A stretch of 64,000 nucleotides of DNA. Source: DATAXP01 sp963708675 (GTDB taxonomy: Bacteria; Planctomycetota; Planctomycetia; Pirellulales; PNKZ01). The notes under the pieces were generated by a model, which was not told where the DNA came from, searched no databases, and was given only the letters and a program-made list of their open reading frames with translations. Below are positions 8,023 to 17,521 of this stretch, in pieces. The stretch lies in contig CAVPTO010000003.1 of NCBI GenBank assembly GCA_963708675.1, positions 2,108,001 through 2,172,000 on the forward strand. The letters run 5' to 3'. The position numbers were made by a program, and so were the translations under genes. Position 1 is the first letter of the stretch, and each line of letters starts with the position of its first letter.

Positions 8023-8829
8023 ATGTCGCTTCCCTTAGGCCCGTCGACCGACGTTTCGCAAGAGGCTGCCGGCGACGCCGTCGCAATACTCGAAACGCCG
8101 GCGCCGCGCGTGCTTTCCATCGACGTGGGCGGCACGAAGGTCAAGTTTCTTGCCTCGGGACAGACCGAGCCTCGCAAGATTCCGTCGGGCAAAACGATGA
8201 CGCCGCCGCAGATGATCACCGGCGTGCAAGAAGCGTCGGCCGACTGGGAATACGATGTGATTTCGATCGGCTACGCGGGACTCGTGGGCGATCATGGACC
8301 ACGCAGCGAGCCAGGAAACCTGGGGCCGGGCTGGGTCGGGTTCGATTTCGCCGCGGGCTTCACGAAGCCGGTCCGCATCATCAACGACGCCGCCATGCAG
8401 GCGCTTGGCAGCTACGAGGGCGGCCGTATGTTGTTCATCGGGCTGGGCACTGGTGTGGGGTCGACGCTCATTTCCGAAAACGTGATCGTGCCGCTCGAAC
8501 TCGGCCGACTGCCAATGATCGAGGGAAGCACGATCGGCGAAGAACTCGGCCGCGCGGGGCTGGAACGTCTCGGCAAGAAGGTTTGGCGAGCGAAGGTCGA
8601 GCATTTCATCGACATGTGTGCGAAGGCGTTTCTCGCCGATTACATCGTCCTCGGCGGCGGCAACGCCAAGGAGTTCGACGAACTGCCCGCCGGTGTGCGT
8701 CTGGGCAACAATCTCACCGCCTTCCGCGGCGGCTTTCGCCTGTGGCACATCGAAGACATTCAAACCCAACGCGCCGACGGAAAACCGCCCGAGCCGCTCC
8801 CCCCGCCGACGCAGTGGCGGTTGATCTAG
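8023..8829 (+). CDS. ROK-family sugar kinase, polyphosphate-glucokinase-like
   Basis: A 268-residue ROK protein without a DNA-binding domain. VLSIDVGGTKVKFL (about residues 28-41) is the phosphate-1 loop, INDAAMQALG carries the catalytic-type Asp, and LFIGLGTGVGSTLI is the phosphate-2 glycine motif. A second glycine-rich segment, YIVLGGGNAKEF, follows. The short length and the IGYAGLVGD segment resemble polyphosphate/ATP glucokinases rather than ROK repressors. The expected reaction is phosphorylation of glucose or a related hexose. ATG 8023 is chosen; the longer frame from 7777 reads through the inverted repeat and lacks family features. The C-terminal 25 residues are proline-rich. Confidence 0.85.
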   Translation: MSLPLGPSTDVSQEAAGDAVAILETPAPRVLSIDVGGTKVKFLASGQTEPRKIPSGKTMTPPQMITGVQEASADWEYDVISIGYAGLVGDHGPRSEPGNLGPGWVGFDFAAGFTKPVRIINDAAMQALGSYEGGRMLFIGLGTGVGSTLISENVIVPLELGRLPMIEGSTIGEELGRAGLERLGKKVWRAKVEHFIDMCAKAFLADYIVLGGGNAKEFDELPAGVRLGNNLTAFRGGFRLWHIEDIQTQRADGKPPEPLPPPTQWRLI

Positions 8830-8865
8830 CTTCGGCCGTCTTGCGACCGTAAAGGGTGGCCAAAC

Positions 8866-8895
8866 AAAAAAGTCCACGGACGGCTGTCCGTGGGC
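8866..8895 (-). terminator. Rho-independent terminator of the DUF1501 block
   Basis: Read on the minus strand, a 10-bp stem (8895-8886 with 8881-8872, one G-T pair) with a 4-base loop is followed by six T residues (8871-8866). It sits 35 bp past the stop of the minus-strand DUF1501 gene and also separates it from the convergent ROK gene. Confidence 0.85.
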
Positions 8896-8929
8896 TTTGA
8901 ATGATTGTTTGGCAATCGGCTTCGCAGTT

Positions 8930-10409
8930 TTATGCGAACAGCGCACTCACCGCGTGTCCCTGCACCAGTTCTCGCGGCTGGTTGAGGTGGTTGTAGACGA
9001 TCGTCTCGGGCTTGATGCCGACCGAATGGTAGATCGTCGCCAACAACTCCGAAGGATGCACGGGCGTTTCGACGGGGGCCGAGCCAGTGCCGTCGCTCTT
9101 GCCGTACACAACGCCGCGCTTGATGCCGGCGCCGGCCATGACCGCGGTGTAGCAGTATGGCCAGTGGTCGCGACCATCGTCGCTGTTGCCGTTGCCCGAG
9201 GTGCTGACGCCGCGCTTCGGACTGCGGCCGAACTCGCCGACGGCCACGACGAGCGTTTCGTCGAGCATGCCGCGTTGGTCGAGGTCGGTGATCAACGCCG
9301 ACAGGCCAGCGTCCAACATCGGGGCCGACTGGTCACGCATACGCTTCGACAAGCCAACGTGCACGTCGAACGAGTGATCGCTCGAGTTCGCAACCTTCGG
9401 CCAGTTGATTTCGACGAACCGCGTGCCGGCCTCGATCAAACGTCGCGCCAACAAGCAGCTTTGGCCGAACGTGTTGTTGCCGTACATCTCACGCATTTCG
9501 GCCTTCTCTTGGCCGAGGTCGAACGCATTGCGGGCACGGCCCGAAATGACGAGGCCAAGTGCCCGGTCATAGTAACTGTCGAGTTCGAACTTCTTGGTGG
9601 CCTGATCAATCGCGGGCATGCCGTTGTTGATCGCGTCGCGCAGACGAGCGCGGCGTTCGAGACGTTCGCTGGTCAACTCGGGTCGCAACTGCAAGTCGTC
9701 GACCTTGATGTTGTCCATCTTTTTCATGTCCATGTCGTCGCCGCTGGGGTACAGCGTGTACGGATCGTACCGCGCGGCCCAAGAATCCGGCGGTGCCGGC
9801 CTTGCCGACGACGTTGCTCTCTTGCAGCGGACGCGGCATCATGACGAACGGCAGCATCGGCTCGGTCGTCGGCTTGAGGCGCGTGATCTGCGAACCAATG
9901 TTCGGATAATCCTTCGGGCTCGGCGGTTCGAGCTGACCGCTGGGGCTCACCTTGTCGGCCGTGTAGCCGGTGAGCATCTGGTAGATGGCCGCCGTGTGAT
10001 TGAACAATCCGTTCGGCGTGTAGCTCATCGAACGAATGAGCGTCGTGCGATCGAGCACCTTGGCGAACTTCGGCATCAGCTCGGTGACTTGGATGCCAGG
10101 CAGCACGGTGTCGATCGGCTTGAAGACGCTGCGCACGTTATCGGGGACGTCGTTCTTGGGATCCCACAAGTCGAGATGGCTCGGGCCGCCTTGCAAGAAT
10201 ACGAGGATCACGCTCTTGGCCTTGCCCCAACCGGCAGGACCAGACGTGGTGGCGGTCGCAGTCGTCTTGTTGGCTGCGTTGAGTTCCTGCAGTTGCATCA
10301 TTTCGGCAAGCGACAGGCCCATGATGGCCGAGCCACCGACGCGCAACAGTTCGCGTCGCGTGAGTCCGTCGCAAAGATCTCGGCTAACTCCACCGGGAAT
10401 GACCAGCAT
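8930..10409 (-). CDS. Secreted DUF1501 protein, broken by one extra base
   Basis: A planctomycete DUF1501 protein of 492 residues once one base is removed near 9770. A Tat-like N-terminus (LTRRELLRVGGSAIMGLSL) leads into KSVILVFLQGGPSHLDLWDPK, the alkaline-phosphatase-like core. The frame then slips within the segment GFLGRA/YDPYTLYP and continues perfectly to FVEINWP, GRDHWPYCY and the family C-terminus. DUF1501 proteins are thought to be exported, metal-dependent sulfatase/phosphatase-fold proteins that accompany PSD1 cytochrome-like proteins; the substrate is unknown. Both halves keep family sequence right up to the slip, so it is either a very recent mutation or a base-calling error (on the plus strand, CC at 9770-9771 should be C). 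Confidence 0.85.
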
Positions 10410-11035
10410 CGTGAAGCCCTCCTGAGTGCAAGCAGTTGGAGTTGTTCGCGATTGGCAATATCGTCGAACGTTGGTGAGTCGGAAGTACGCAGAGACGACC
10501 AGTGCAGAGATTGCTTGTGCCTGAAGCTCACTTCTGCCCGAAGCTCGCCGCTGCCAAAGCTCACTGCTCCGCGAATTTCACTCTTCGGCGGGATGACATG
10601 AACGACGTTTGGCCAACGCCGTCGCTGTCAGCGATGACTATATGCCCGATGGGCCGCACATGTCAACGAAAATTCATCGCAAAGACTTGGGACATCGTAA
10701 TTTAGCCCGACGACGAACCGACACATCTCGGAGGATCACGAGAACACGAAAGGGCGAAAGAACGGACACGGAACCGACAGACAACCTCGCCCGCAGAGTC
10801 GCCTTTAAGTTGTTCCGGCCGTTCCGGTTTGGTGCGGGGGGAGCGTTCATTTCCGGGTGGTTATGACGACCTTTGGGTCATTGTCCATTGATCCTCAGAT
10901 GATTCGCTGAACATTGCCGCCACCTGCCATCACCGTTTGCGGTTTCGCGCGTCTTCCAAAAGGAAGCGCGAAACCGCAAGCGGTGATGGATCATCGAGAG
11001 CCAAGTCCACGTTGTTTTCTGAGGATCAACAATCC
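10410..11035. other. Intergenic region between the two DUF1501 genes
   Basis: 626 bp without a credible gene. The right half holds a 140-bp palindromic element (10889-11028). The left part, upstream of the minus-strand DUF1501 start at 10409, presumably carries its leader or promoter, but no clear -10/-35 pair was recognised. Confidence 0.5.
10889..11028. repeat. 140-bp palindromic miniature element, copy 1
   Basis: Bounded by the perfect terminal inverted repeat TGATCCTCAG (10889-10898) and CTGAGGATCA (11019-11028). Inside, 24-base arms at 10927-10950 and 10966-10989 pair with one mismatch around a 15-base loop; the arm core is TTGCGGTTTCGCG. A second copy of nearly equal length lies at 55621-55758 and shares the left-end segment ATTCGCTGAACATTGC. 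No coding capacity is seen. It resembles a non-autonomous MITE or REP-type element. Confidence 0.8.
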
Positions 11036-12498
11036 CTACGCAATCACCCCATGGATCGGTTCCGCCTCGACAACCCCCGTCAGCTTCTGGTCCAACCCGT
11101 TGTAGAAGTACGTCAGCTTCGAGTGATCGAGCCCCATGAGGTGCAAAATCGTCGCGTGCAGGTCGCGAAGATGATGACGGTTCTCGACGGCCTCGTGCCC
11201 CAGTTCGTCGGTCGCGCCGTAACTGACGCCCGCCTTCACGCCTCCGCCGGCTAGCCAATAGGTGAACCCCTTCGGGTTGTGGTCGCGGCCATCGCCGTCG
11301 CCTTGCACGACGGGCTGACGACCGAACTCGCCGCCCCACACGATCAGCGTCTCGTCCAACATGCCGCGACGTTCGAGGTCGGTGAGCAACCCGGCGATCG
11401 GCTTGTCGATCTCCGGGCAGTGAATCTTCAGGTTCTCTTCGACGCCCATGTGAGCGTCCCAGTTTTGTTGTTGATGACCGCCGCCATGATAGATCTGCAC
11501 AAAGCGCACGCCACGCTCGACCAGGCGACGCGCGATGAGACACTGCCTCGCGAAAGGCGCGGGGCCAATGGCCAACGGATGATCGGGCGCGGCGTCGTAT
11601 AGGCCGTACATCGTGCGCGTCGCCTCGTCTTCTTCGGCGATGTCGAGCGCTTCGGGGCGCTCGTCTGCAGTTGGAAGGCGAGTTCGTAGCTGGCGATGCG
11701 GGCTTGAAGTTCCGAATACCCGGGACGCGACGCCAAATGCGCGGCGTTGAGCGCCGCGGCCGTATCGATCTGATCGCGTTGCATGGCGGGCGTCATGTCG
11801 CCGCCGGGAGCGAGATTGAGAATCGGCTCACCGCTCGATCGGAACACGGTGCCTTGATACGCGGCGGGCATGTAACCGCTCGACCAGTTCGCCGCGCCAC
11901 TGATCGGCCCGCCGCGCGGATCGAGCATGACGACGTAGCCCGGCAAGTTCGCGTTCATCGAGCCGAGTCCGTAGCCGACCCACGAACCAATCGACGGATG
12001 TCCCTGGATTACGCGGCCACTGTTCATTTGAATCATCGCCGAACCGTGCGCGAACGAGTCGGCATACAGCGATTTGACGACGGCCAGCTTGTCCATGTGA
12101 TGCGCGAGGTTCGGCAACGCGTCGGAGCACCACAGGCCCGACTCGCCGTGCTGTTCGAACTTCCGCTTGCTGGCGAGCAACTTCGACGGCCGCAGATCGC
12201 GGCGACGAATCTCCATCTGAATCGACTGCCCGTCGCGCGCTTGCAGTTCGGGCTTGTAGTCGAACAGGTCCATCTGCGACGGACCGCCGTACATGAACAG
12301 GAAGATGCACGCCTTCGCCTTGGCCGCGAAGTGCTGCGGCTTGGGATCGAGCGGCCCTTTCGACGCCATTTCCGCCGCTAACGTGCGACCGGCGAAGAAG
12401 CCGTCGACTTGCAACATGCCGCTGAGCGCGAGACCGGCAAAGCCAGCTCCCGCGTCCCACAGGAACTCACGCCGCGTGCGGCCACAGAATTGATTCAT
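11036..12498 (-). CDS. Secreted DUF1501 protein, broken by one missing base
   Basis: A second DUF1501 protein, 487 residues after adding one base. A Tat-type start, TRREFLWDAGAGFAGLALSG, precedes ACIFLFMYGGPSQMDLFDYK and MNSGRVIQGHPSIGSW. After the break come RLVERGVRFVQIYHGGG, WDAHMGVEENL, VWGGEFGR and the TDELGHEAVENRHHLRDLHA block. The frame breaks after LQTSAP, where the run GGGG at 11654-11657 on the plus strand would need a fifth G to read on as EALDIAEEDE. It ends 626 bp upstream of the other DUF1501 gene and starts 164 bp downstream of the PSD1 gene, the usual PSD1-DUF1501 pairing. Confidence 0.87.
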
Positions 12499-12520
12499 CG
12501 TCGTGTTCTCGTTTCAATTC

Positions 12521-12655
12521 GCCCTTCTCCCTTCGGGAGAAGGTGGCCGAAGGCCGGATGAGGGTGGGTTGAAGTGGCTCGCGTTCTCCACTGCAACTCG
12601 CCCTCACCCGATTCGCCTGCGGCGAACCACCCTCTCCCTTTGGGAGAGGGATTCG
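12521..12655. repeat. REP/BIME-like composite repeat, copy a
   Basis: Two units in inverted orientation. The left unit starts CCTTCTCCCTTCGGGAGAAGG followed by a GGCCGAAGGCC hairpin and GGATGAGGGTGGGTT. The right unit is the reverse pattern, ending CCTCTCCCTTTGGGAGAGG. It sits between the PSD1 stop and the DUF1501 start. At least ten copies or half-copies of this family occur in the window. Confidence 0.8.
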
Positions 12656-12662
12656 GAAATCG

Positions 12663-15600
12663 TCAATCCACGTAAATCATCTCGTTCAGGTTGAACAACA
12701 ACAAGCAAAACGCTTCCAACGCTCGTCGCTCGGCGCTCTTCGGCGATTGTGACTTCGGCAACGGTTCGTTCTCCGCCGACGACGGTGCGAAATCGGCGTT
12801 CCAAGTTCGCTCGCCCGAAGTCACGCACAAGTTGCGAATCGCGCAATCGGCATTGAACGTGCGGAAACCAACCCGACCGGCCTCGAGCGCATTCTCGTCT
12901 TCATAGTCGATCAGAGGTTCCGACGATCCGTTGAGCCACACGCGAATGCGCTTGCCATCGAGCTGCACGCGCACCTCGTGCCACACGTCGAGCGCGAGCG
13001 GCTGCGGAACGACGACCAACTGTCGCCAGTTCGAAAGGTGCCGACCGAGACGCAGGCCGCTGGGGCGGAGGTTGATGTTGTAAGCGTCGAGCGCGTCGAC
13101 GCCGTTGGTGGCATGGCCGACACGGACGACGAGGCCGGCGTCGCCTCGCTGCGATTGCAACATGACTTGGGCAGTCACGGTGCCGTCGCCGATGACGGGC
13201 TCGTCCCAAATGGCTTTCGCGCCTGGCGAAGCTTCGACCGCGTAAGCTCCGTCCGCTTGGCGAGACCAGAAGCCGCCGTAGTGCGTCCAGCCAGCGGGCG
13301 GCTGCGACTCGTCATCTTTCAGCGTTTGAACCTCGGCGGTCGCCAAATCGACACGATGTGCATTCGAGGTCGTCGTGAGACGTTCGATGCTGACCGGTGC
13401 TCCCCACGTGCGAATACCGAGGCGACCGGCGTCATTCAGCGGTTCGGGATCAACGAGGTCGAGCACCGGTTCGTCGCTGTCGACCCACACTTGCCAATGC
13501 GCCCCCGAAGCCGCGACCTTCACGTGCAGCGATCGGCCGGTGACGATCGGCGCCGACGCCTCGCCGAGCAGCGTGACGTCGCTGCCGTGCCGACGCAGCG
13601 AGACGCTGCCGGCCTGAGGGTCGAGCGTTACGTCGTAGCCGTGGAAGATGTCTCCGTCGGGCGTCGCTCGCAGCACGAGCGCGGCGAATTCCGACGAGTC
13701 GTGCAGGCGAACCGTGGCTTCGACCGTGCCGTTGTGAAACTTCGGCCCCTGCCACAGCGCGGTCGCGCTCCGTAGTGGGTCGAGCGCTTTGACGCCTTGA
13801 TAACCCTTCTTCCACAGGCCTCGGTAATAGGCCCAACCTTCGCGCGGACCGTCGAGATGGTCGGTCGACTTCAACTGCGTGAGAAAGCCCTCAGCTAAGG
13901 TCGTCGGCACCAGCGGGCGAAACGTCACCTGCCACGGCATCTCGCGAAACACGTCACGTTGCCGGTCGAGATAGGCCAGCGCGATCGAAGTTTCTTGCTC
14001 GGTCGGACGTCGGCCGAAGGCGAGTTGGTAGGCACGCTCGATTTGCCGCGTCGCATCGTTGCCGACTTCGCGCTCGAGGCGGTCGGCGAGTTTCGTCGCT
14101 CGCTGCTGAATGAAGGTGTCGTTCAGCAGCAATAGCGACTGCGGGGCCACCGTCGTCGTCGGACGTTCGCCCACGGGCTGGGCCGTGCTCGCGAAGTCGA
14201 ACTGGTCGAGCGACGGCGGGATGATCGTGCGTTTGACGAACGTGTACACGCTTCGCCGCAGGAGTTCCGGCTCGGGCGTCATTTCCCATCCCATGCCTGG
14301 CTTGCTTGCGCCGGCCAGCACCTCGGCCCCGAGGCGCGGGAAGAAACCACGGCCATCGAGCGACGTGTCGAGCTCGCCGCTGACGGCCAGCACCGTGTCG
14401 CGAATCGCTTCGGCCTCGATGCGTCGCAGGTTTTGTCGCCAGTACAGATCGTTCGCCCCATCCGTTGCGACGCCTTCGACGTTATCGGTCGACGAACTGC
14501 GTTGATAGGCCGCCGAGTTCATGATCGCGCGGTGCAGATGCTTGATGCTCCAACCGCCGTCGACCAACTCGGCGGCTAACCGATCAAGCAACTCGGGATG
14601 CGTTGGCTCGAGCCCCGCGCGGCCGAAGTCGCTCGTTGTTTTGACGATCCCGTGGCCGAAGTGATGCTGCCAGACGCGATTGGCCATCACACGAGCGGCC
14701 AAAGGATTGTTGGGATCGGTCAACCAACGCGCGAGCGCCGTGCGACGACCCGTTGTCTTCGAGCCTTCCGCAGGTGTCGAGATTTCAGGCGTCTCGCCGC
14801 CCATCACGGCGAGGAAGGCGGGCTGCACTTCGTCGCTCGGCGTAGCGGCGTTGCCACGCACAAGCACATGCGTCGGCGGCGCTTCGGCCCCACGCTCGCG
14901 AATCGAAAGAGCCCAGTCGAACGAAGTCTCAGCCATCTTGGCCTTTTCGAGATCTCTCCGCAGCGACTTCTTTTCCTTTTCGTTCTCCGTCTCTTTGATT
15001 GCCTGCTTGAGACGCTCGATGTTCGCGGTTTGATTCGCGAAATGCTTCGTGATCTCTTCGCCTGCTGAGGGGAGAGGACGCAAGATCGCGGACTCAGGCG
15101 TGAGCGTCAGCTTTTCGTATTGCCGCACGTTGCGGAAGAAACTGACCAGTCGGTAATAGTCGGCCTGCGGGATCGGGTCGAACATGTGATCGTGGCAGCG
15201 GGCGCAGCCGACCGTCAGCCCCATGAAGGCGGCGCTCACCGTGACGACGATGTCGTCGAGCGCTTCGAACTCGGCGGCGCGCGCGTCGTCGGGCTCGTCG
15301 TCCCACACGCCAAGGCGATAGAAACCGGTGGCGATGAGCGCGTCGTCGGTGAGCGGCTCGATCTCGTCGCCAGCCAACTGTTCGGTGATGAACTGGTCGT
15401 AAGGCTTGTCTTCGTTGAACGCGCGGATCACATAATCGCGATACTGCCACGCATACGGCTTCTCGTCGTCACGTTCGTAACCATTCGTCTGCGCAAAGCG
15501 CACGACATCGAGCCAATGTCGAGCCCAGCGCTGTCCGTACTCGGGTCGCTCGAGCAGTCGATCGATCAGTTCGGCGAACGCGCTGGGCGAGTCGTCGCTC

Positions 15601-16235
15601 TCGAAGGCTTCGACTTCTTCGGGCGTCGGCGGAATGCCCAACAGATCGAACGTGGCGCGGCGGATGAGTTCGCGCTTCGTGGCAGATCCGTTGGCGGCAA
15701 TGTGTTTCTCGTCGAGCTGGGCTTCGATGATTTCGTCTATCGAAGTTTGCGGACGTTTCAACGGTTGATAGGCCCACCACGCGCGGTCATCGTCGCTGAT
15801 CTCGAAGCTCGCCTTGGCGGGACGTTTCAGGGCTTCGCGATCGGCGCCCGGCCAGGGAGCGCCCATTTCGACCCATTTCACGATCGAGGCGATTTGCTCG
15901 TCGGCGAGTTTCTTCGTCGGCGGCATTTGCACGAAGTCTTCGCTGTAACGCACGGCCATCACAATCGGGCTGTGCGCCACATCGCCGGCGACGATGGCAG
16001 GCCCCGAGTCGCCGCCCGTGAGAACACCTTCAAGCGAATCGAGCCGTAGGCCGGCCTTCTGCTTGTCGGGTCCGTGGCATTTGAAGCAATGTGTCGCCAA
16101 CAACGGGCGGACGTGCGATTCGAAGAACTGCTCACCCGCGGCCGCTGACTCGACAGAATCAACTTGAACCGGATCGGCCGCAATGGCCGCGGTCGCGAGG
16201 CACAGGAAAACTGCGATGCTGCGGAGAGTTCGCAT
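12663..16235 (-). CDS. PSCYT1-DUF1549-DUF1553 (PSD1) cytochrome-like protein with two inserted jelly-roll domains
   Basis: A 1190-residue secreted protein. After a signal peptide (SIAVFLCLATAAIAAD), a planctomycete cytochrome-c-like domain has the haem motif CFKCH (residues 50-54) and the usual MPPTKKL. DUF1549 (about 150-380) contains QTNGYERDDEKPYAWQYRDY and GCARCHDHMFDPIPQ. DUF1553/PSD1 follows (about 500-770, LARWLTDPNNPLAARVMANR). Residues about 790-1140 hold two consecutive concanavalin-like/DUF1080-like domains (AYYRGLWKK..., HYGGFWSRQ...). The PSD1 C-terminal helix ALEAFCLLLFNLNEMIYVD resumes at the very end, so the jelly rolls are inserted into PSD1. Such proteins are presumed surface or periplasmic redox/glycan-binding proteins, always paired with DUF1501. 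Confidence 0.92.
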   Translation of the reverse strand: MRTLRSIAVFLCLATAAIAADPVQVDSVESAAAGEQFFESHVRPLLATHCFKCHGPDKQKAGLRLDSLEGVLTGGDSGPAIVAGDVAHSPIVMAVRYSEDFVQMPPTKKLADEQIASIVKWVEMGAPWPGADREALKRPAKASFEISDDDRAWWAYQPLKRPQTSIDEIIEAQLDEKHIAANGSATKRELIRRATFDLLGIPPTPEEVEAFESDDSPSAFAELIDRLLERPEYGQRWARHWLDVVRFAQTNGYERDDEKPYAWQYRDYVIRAFNEDKPYDQFITEQLAGDEIEPLTDDALIATGFYRLGVWDDEPDDARAAEFEALDDIVVTVSAAFMGLTVGCARCHDHMFDPIPQADYYRLVSFFRNVRQYEKLTLTPESAILRPLPSAGEEITKHFANQTANIERLKQAIKETENEKEKKSLRRDLEKAKMAETSFDWALSIRERGAEAPPTHVLVRGNAATPSDEVQPAFLAVMGGETPEISTPAEGSKTTGRRTALARWLTDPNNPLAARVMANRVWQHHFGHGIVKTTSDFGRAGLEPTHPELLDRLAAELVDGGWSIKHLHRAIMNSAAYQRSSSTDNVEGVATDGANDLYWRQNLRRIEAEAIRDTVLAVSGELDTSLDGRGFFPRLGAEVLAGASKPGMGWEMTPEPELLRRSVYTFVKRTIIPPSLDQFDFASTAQPVGERPTTTVAPQSLLLLNDTFIQQRATKLADRLEREVGNDATRQIERAYQLAFGRRPTEQETSIALAYLDRQRDVFREMPWQVTFRPLVPTTLAEGFLTQLKSTDHLDGPREGWAYYRGLWKKGYQGVKALDPLRSATALWQGPKFHNGTVEATVRLHDSSEFAALVLRATPDGDIFHGYDVTLDPQAGSVSLRRHGSDVTLLGEASAPIVTGRSLHVKVAASGAHWQVWVDSDEPVLDLVDPEPLNDAGRLGIRTWGAPVSIERLTTTSNAHRVDLATAEVQTLKDDESQPPAGWTHYGGFWSRQADGAYAVEASPGAKAIWDEPVIGDGTVTAQVMLQSQRGDAGLVVRVGHATNGVDALDAYNINLRPSGLRLGRHLSNWRQLVVVPQPLALDVWHEVRVQLDGKRIRVWLNGSSEPLIDYEDENALEAGRVGFRTFNADCAIRNLCVTSGERTWNADFAPSSAENEPLPKSQSPKSAERRALEAFCLLLFNLNEMIYVD

Positions 16236-16436
16236 CGTCGATCACTTGGCGGGTGGGCGGGCGGAACGATCGAAGGCAGGCCGAGGGCATTGTCACGCGC
16301 CCGATCGAAACACGCAATGATTTTCGTGCTTCTCGACACCCTTGAGTCCGCATTCGCCGCGAGCGAGAATCGAACCAGGGCATTGAGGGACAGGGCTTCA
16401 ATAAACGCAGGTCAACGACTTCTGGAGAGGGTGATC

Positions 16437-17180
16437 ATGAGGCGGCGTTTTCGCAGCGTGGCGGTCGTGTTGTGCGGTCTGACGTTGGGCGGTCTGCTGA
16501 TGGGAGGCAGCGCGGCCGTGGCGTTCTTCCCAACCGAGTATCTCAGCGGCAAAATCTGGCCCGAGCCGCGCGTCGTCACGCCTGGCGAGAACGGCAGTCC
16601 GCCGTCGGATGCGATCGTGTTGTTCGACGGAAAGAGTCTGTCGCAGTGGGAAGGGGGCGATCAGTGGCTCATCGCTGACGGTGTTGCGACCGTGCAGAAG
16701 ACCGACATCCGCACGAAGCAATCGTTCGGCGACTGCCAACTGCACATCGAGTGGGCCTCGCCGGCTGAGGTCGAAGGAACCGGTCAGCAGCGCGGCAACA
16801 GCGGCATCCACTTCATGGAGCGCTACGAAGTGCAGATTCTCGACTCGTACCAGAACCAGACTTATCCAGACGGCTCGGCCGGATCGCTGTACAAGCAGTG
16901 GCCGCCGCTGGTGAACGCGTGTCGCAAGCCGGGCGAGTGGCAGACGTACGACATTCTTTTCAACGCGCCACGTTTCGACAGCGACGGCAAGCTGCTCAAG
17001 CCAGGATATGTCACCGTGATTCAAAACGGCGTCGTTGTGCAGAATCACGCAGAGCTTCAAGGGAGCACCGCGTGGCACAAGCCGCCCGAGTACGAAGCTC
17101 ACGGCCCGAAGGGGCCGATCTCGCTGCAGAACCATCGCGACCCGGTTCGCTATCGCAATATCTGGATACGCGAGCTGTGA
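16437..17180 (+). CDS. DUF1080 (3-keto-disaccharide hydrolase-like) secreted protein
   Basis: A 247-residue secreted DUF1080 protein. ATG 16437 follows GGAGAGG (16424-16430) and opens a signal peptide (RRRFRSVAVVLCGLTLGGLL). The mature part has LFDGKSLSQWEGGDQW, FGDCQLHIEWASP, GNSGIHFMERYEVQILDS, GEWQTYDILFNAP and a C-terminal NHRDPVRYRNIWIREL, the family's full set of motifs. Some DUF1080 proteins hydrolyse 3-keto-glycosides in a pathway with Gfo/Idh/MocA oxidoreductases, of which one lies 3 kb downstream. It is transcribed divergently from the PSD1 gene with a 201-bp shared upstream region. Confidence 0.93.
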   Translation: MRRRFRSVAVVLCGLTLGGLLMGGSAAVAFFPTEYLSGKIWPEPRVVTPGENGSPPSDAIVLFDGKSLSQWEGGDQWLIADGVATVQKTDIRTKQSFGDCQLHIEWASPAEVEGTGQQRGNSGIHFMERYEVQILDSYQNQTYPDGSAGSLYKQWPPLVNACRKPGEWQTYDILFNAPRFDSDGKLLKPGYVTVIQNGVVVQNHAELQGSTAWHKPPEYEAHGPKGPISLQNHRDPVRYRNIWIREL

Positions 17181-17521
17181 ATTACATCGGGCCTTTCTTT
17201 GGCTCGACTGTCGACAACGCACCGCGATACCGCCTATTTGCGTAAATGCACGTCATTCTAGGTGTACATGTCGCCGTTCGGCCTGAGACGCCTAAATGCG
17301 GCATGGGGATTGCGACTACTCCTCAAAAAGAACCAATACCGCACCTCGCGAGAGTGAGTAGCCCCTAGCAAGGACTGCATCCTCGCGAAGTCGCGACGCT
17401 TCTTTGGTGGCTCTCGCTCATAAGCTGAGACGAACGCGGTGACTGTACCGCCGAATTCGTTGGGCAACACACATGAGCAGAGATGCTTGGAGGAGCGTCC
17501 ATAGCGATCACGGAGCGCATC
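17181..17521. other. Intergenic region upstream of the response regulator
   Basis: 341 bp between the DUF1080 stop and the regulator start. No credible protein, repeat or terminator was recognised. The promoter of the regulator presumably lies here. Confidence 0.45.

Noticed and set aside
9770..9776. Programmed ribosomal frameshifting in DUF1501, OPT, leuA or ppdK
   Set aside because: None of the sites shows a classical slippery heptamer with a downstream stimulatory structure, and five unrelated genes would all need it; sequencing indels explain the pattern better.
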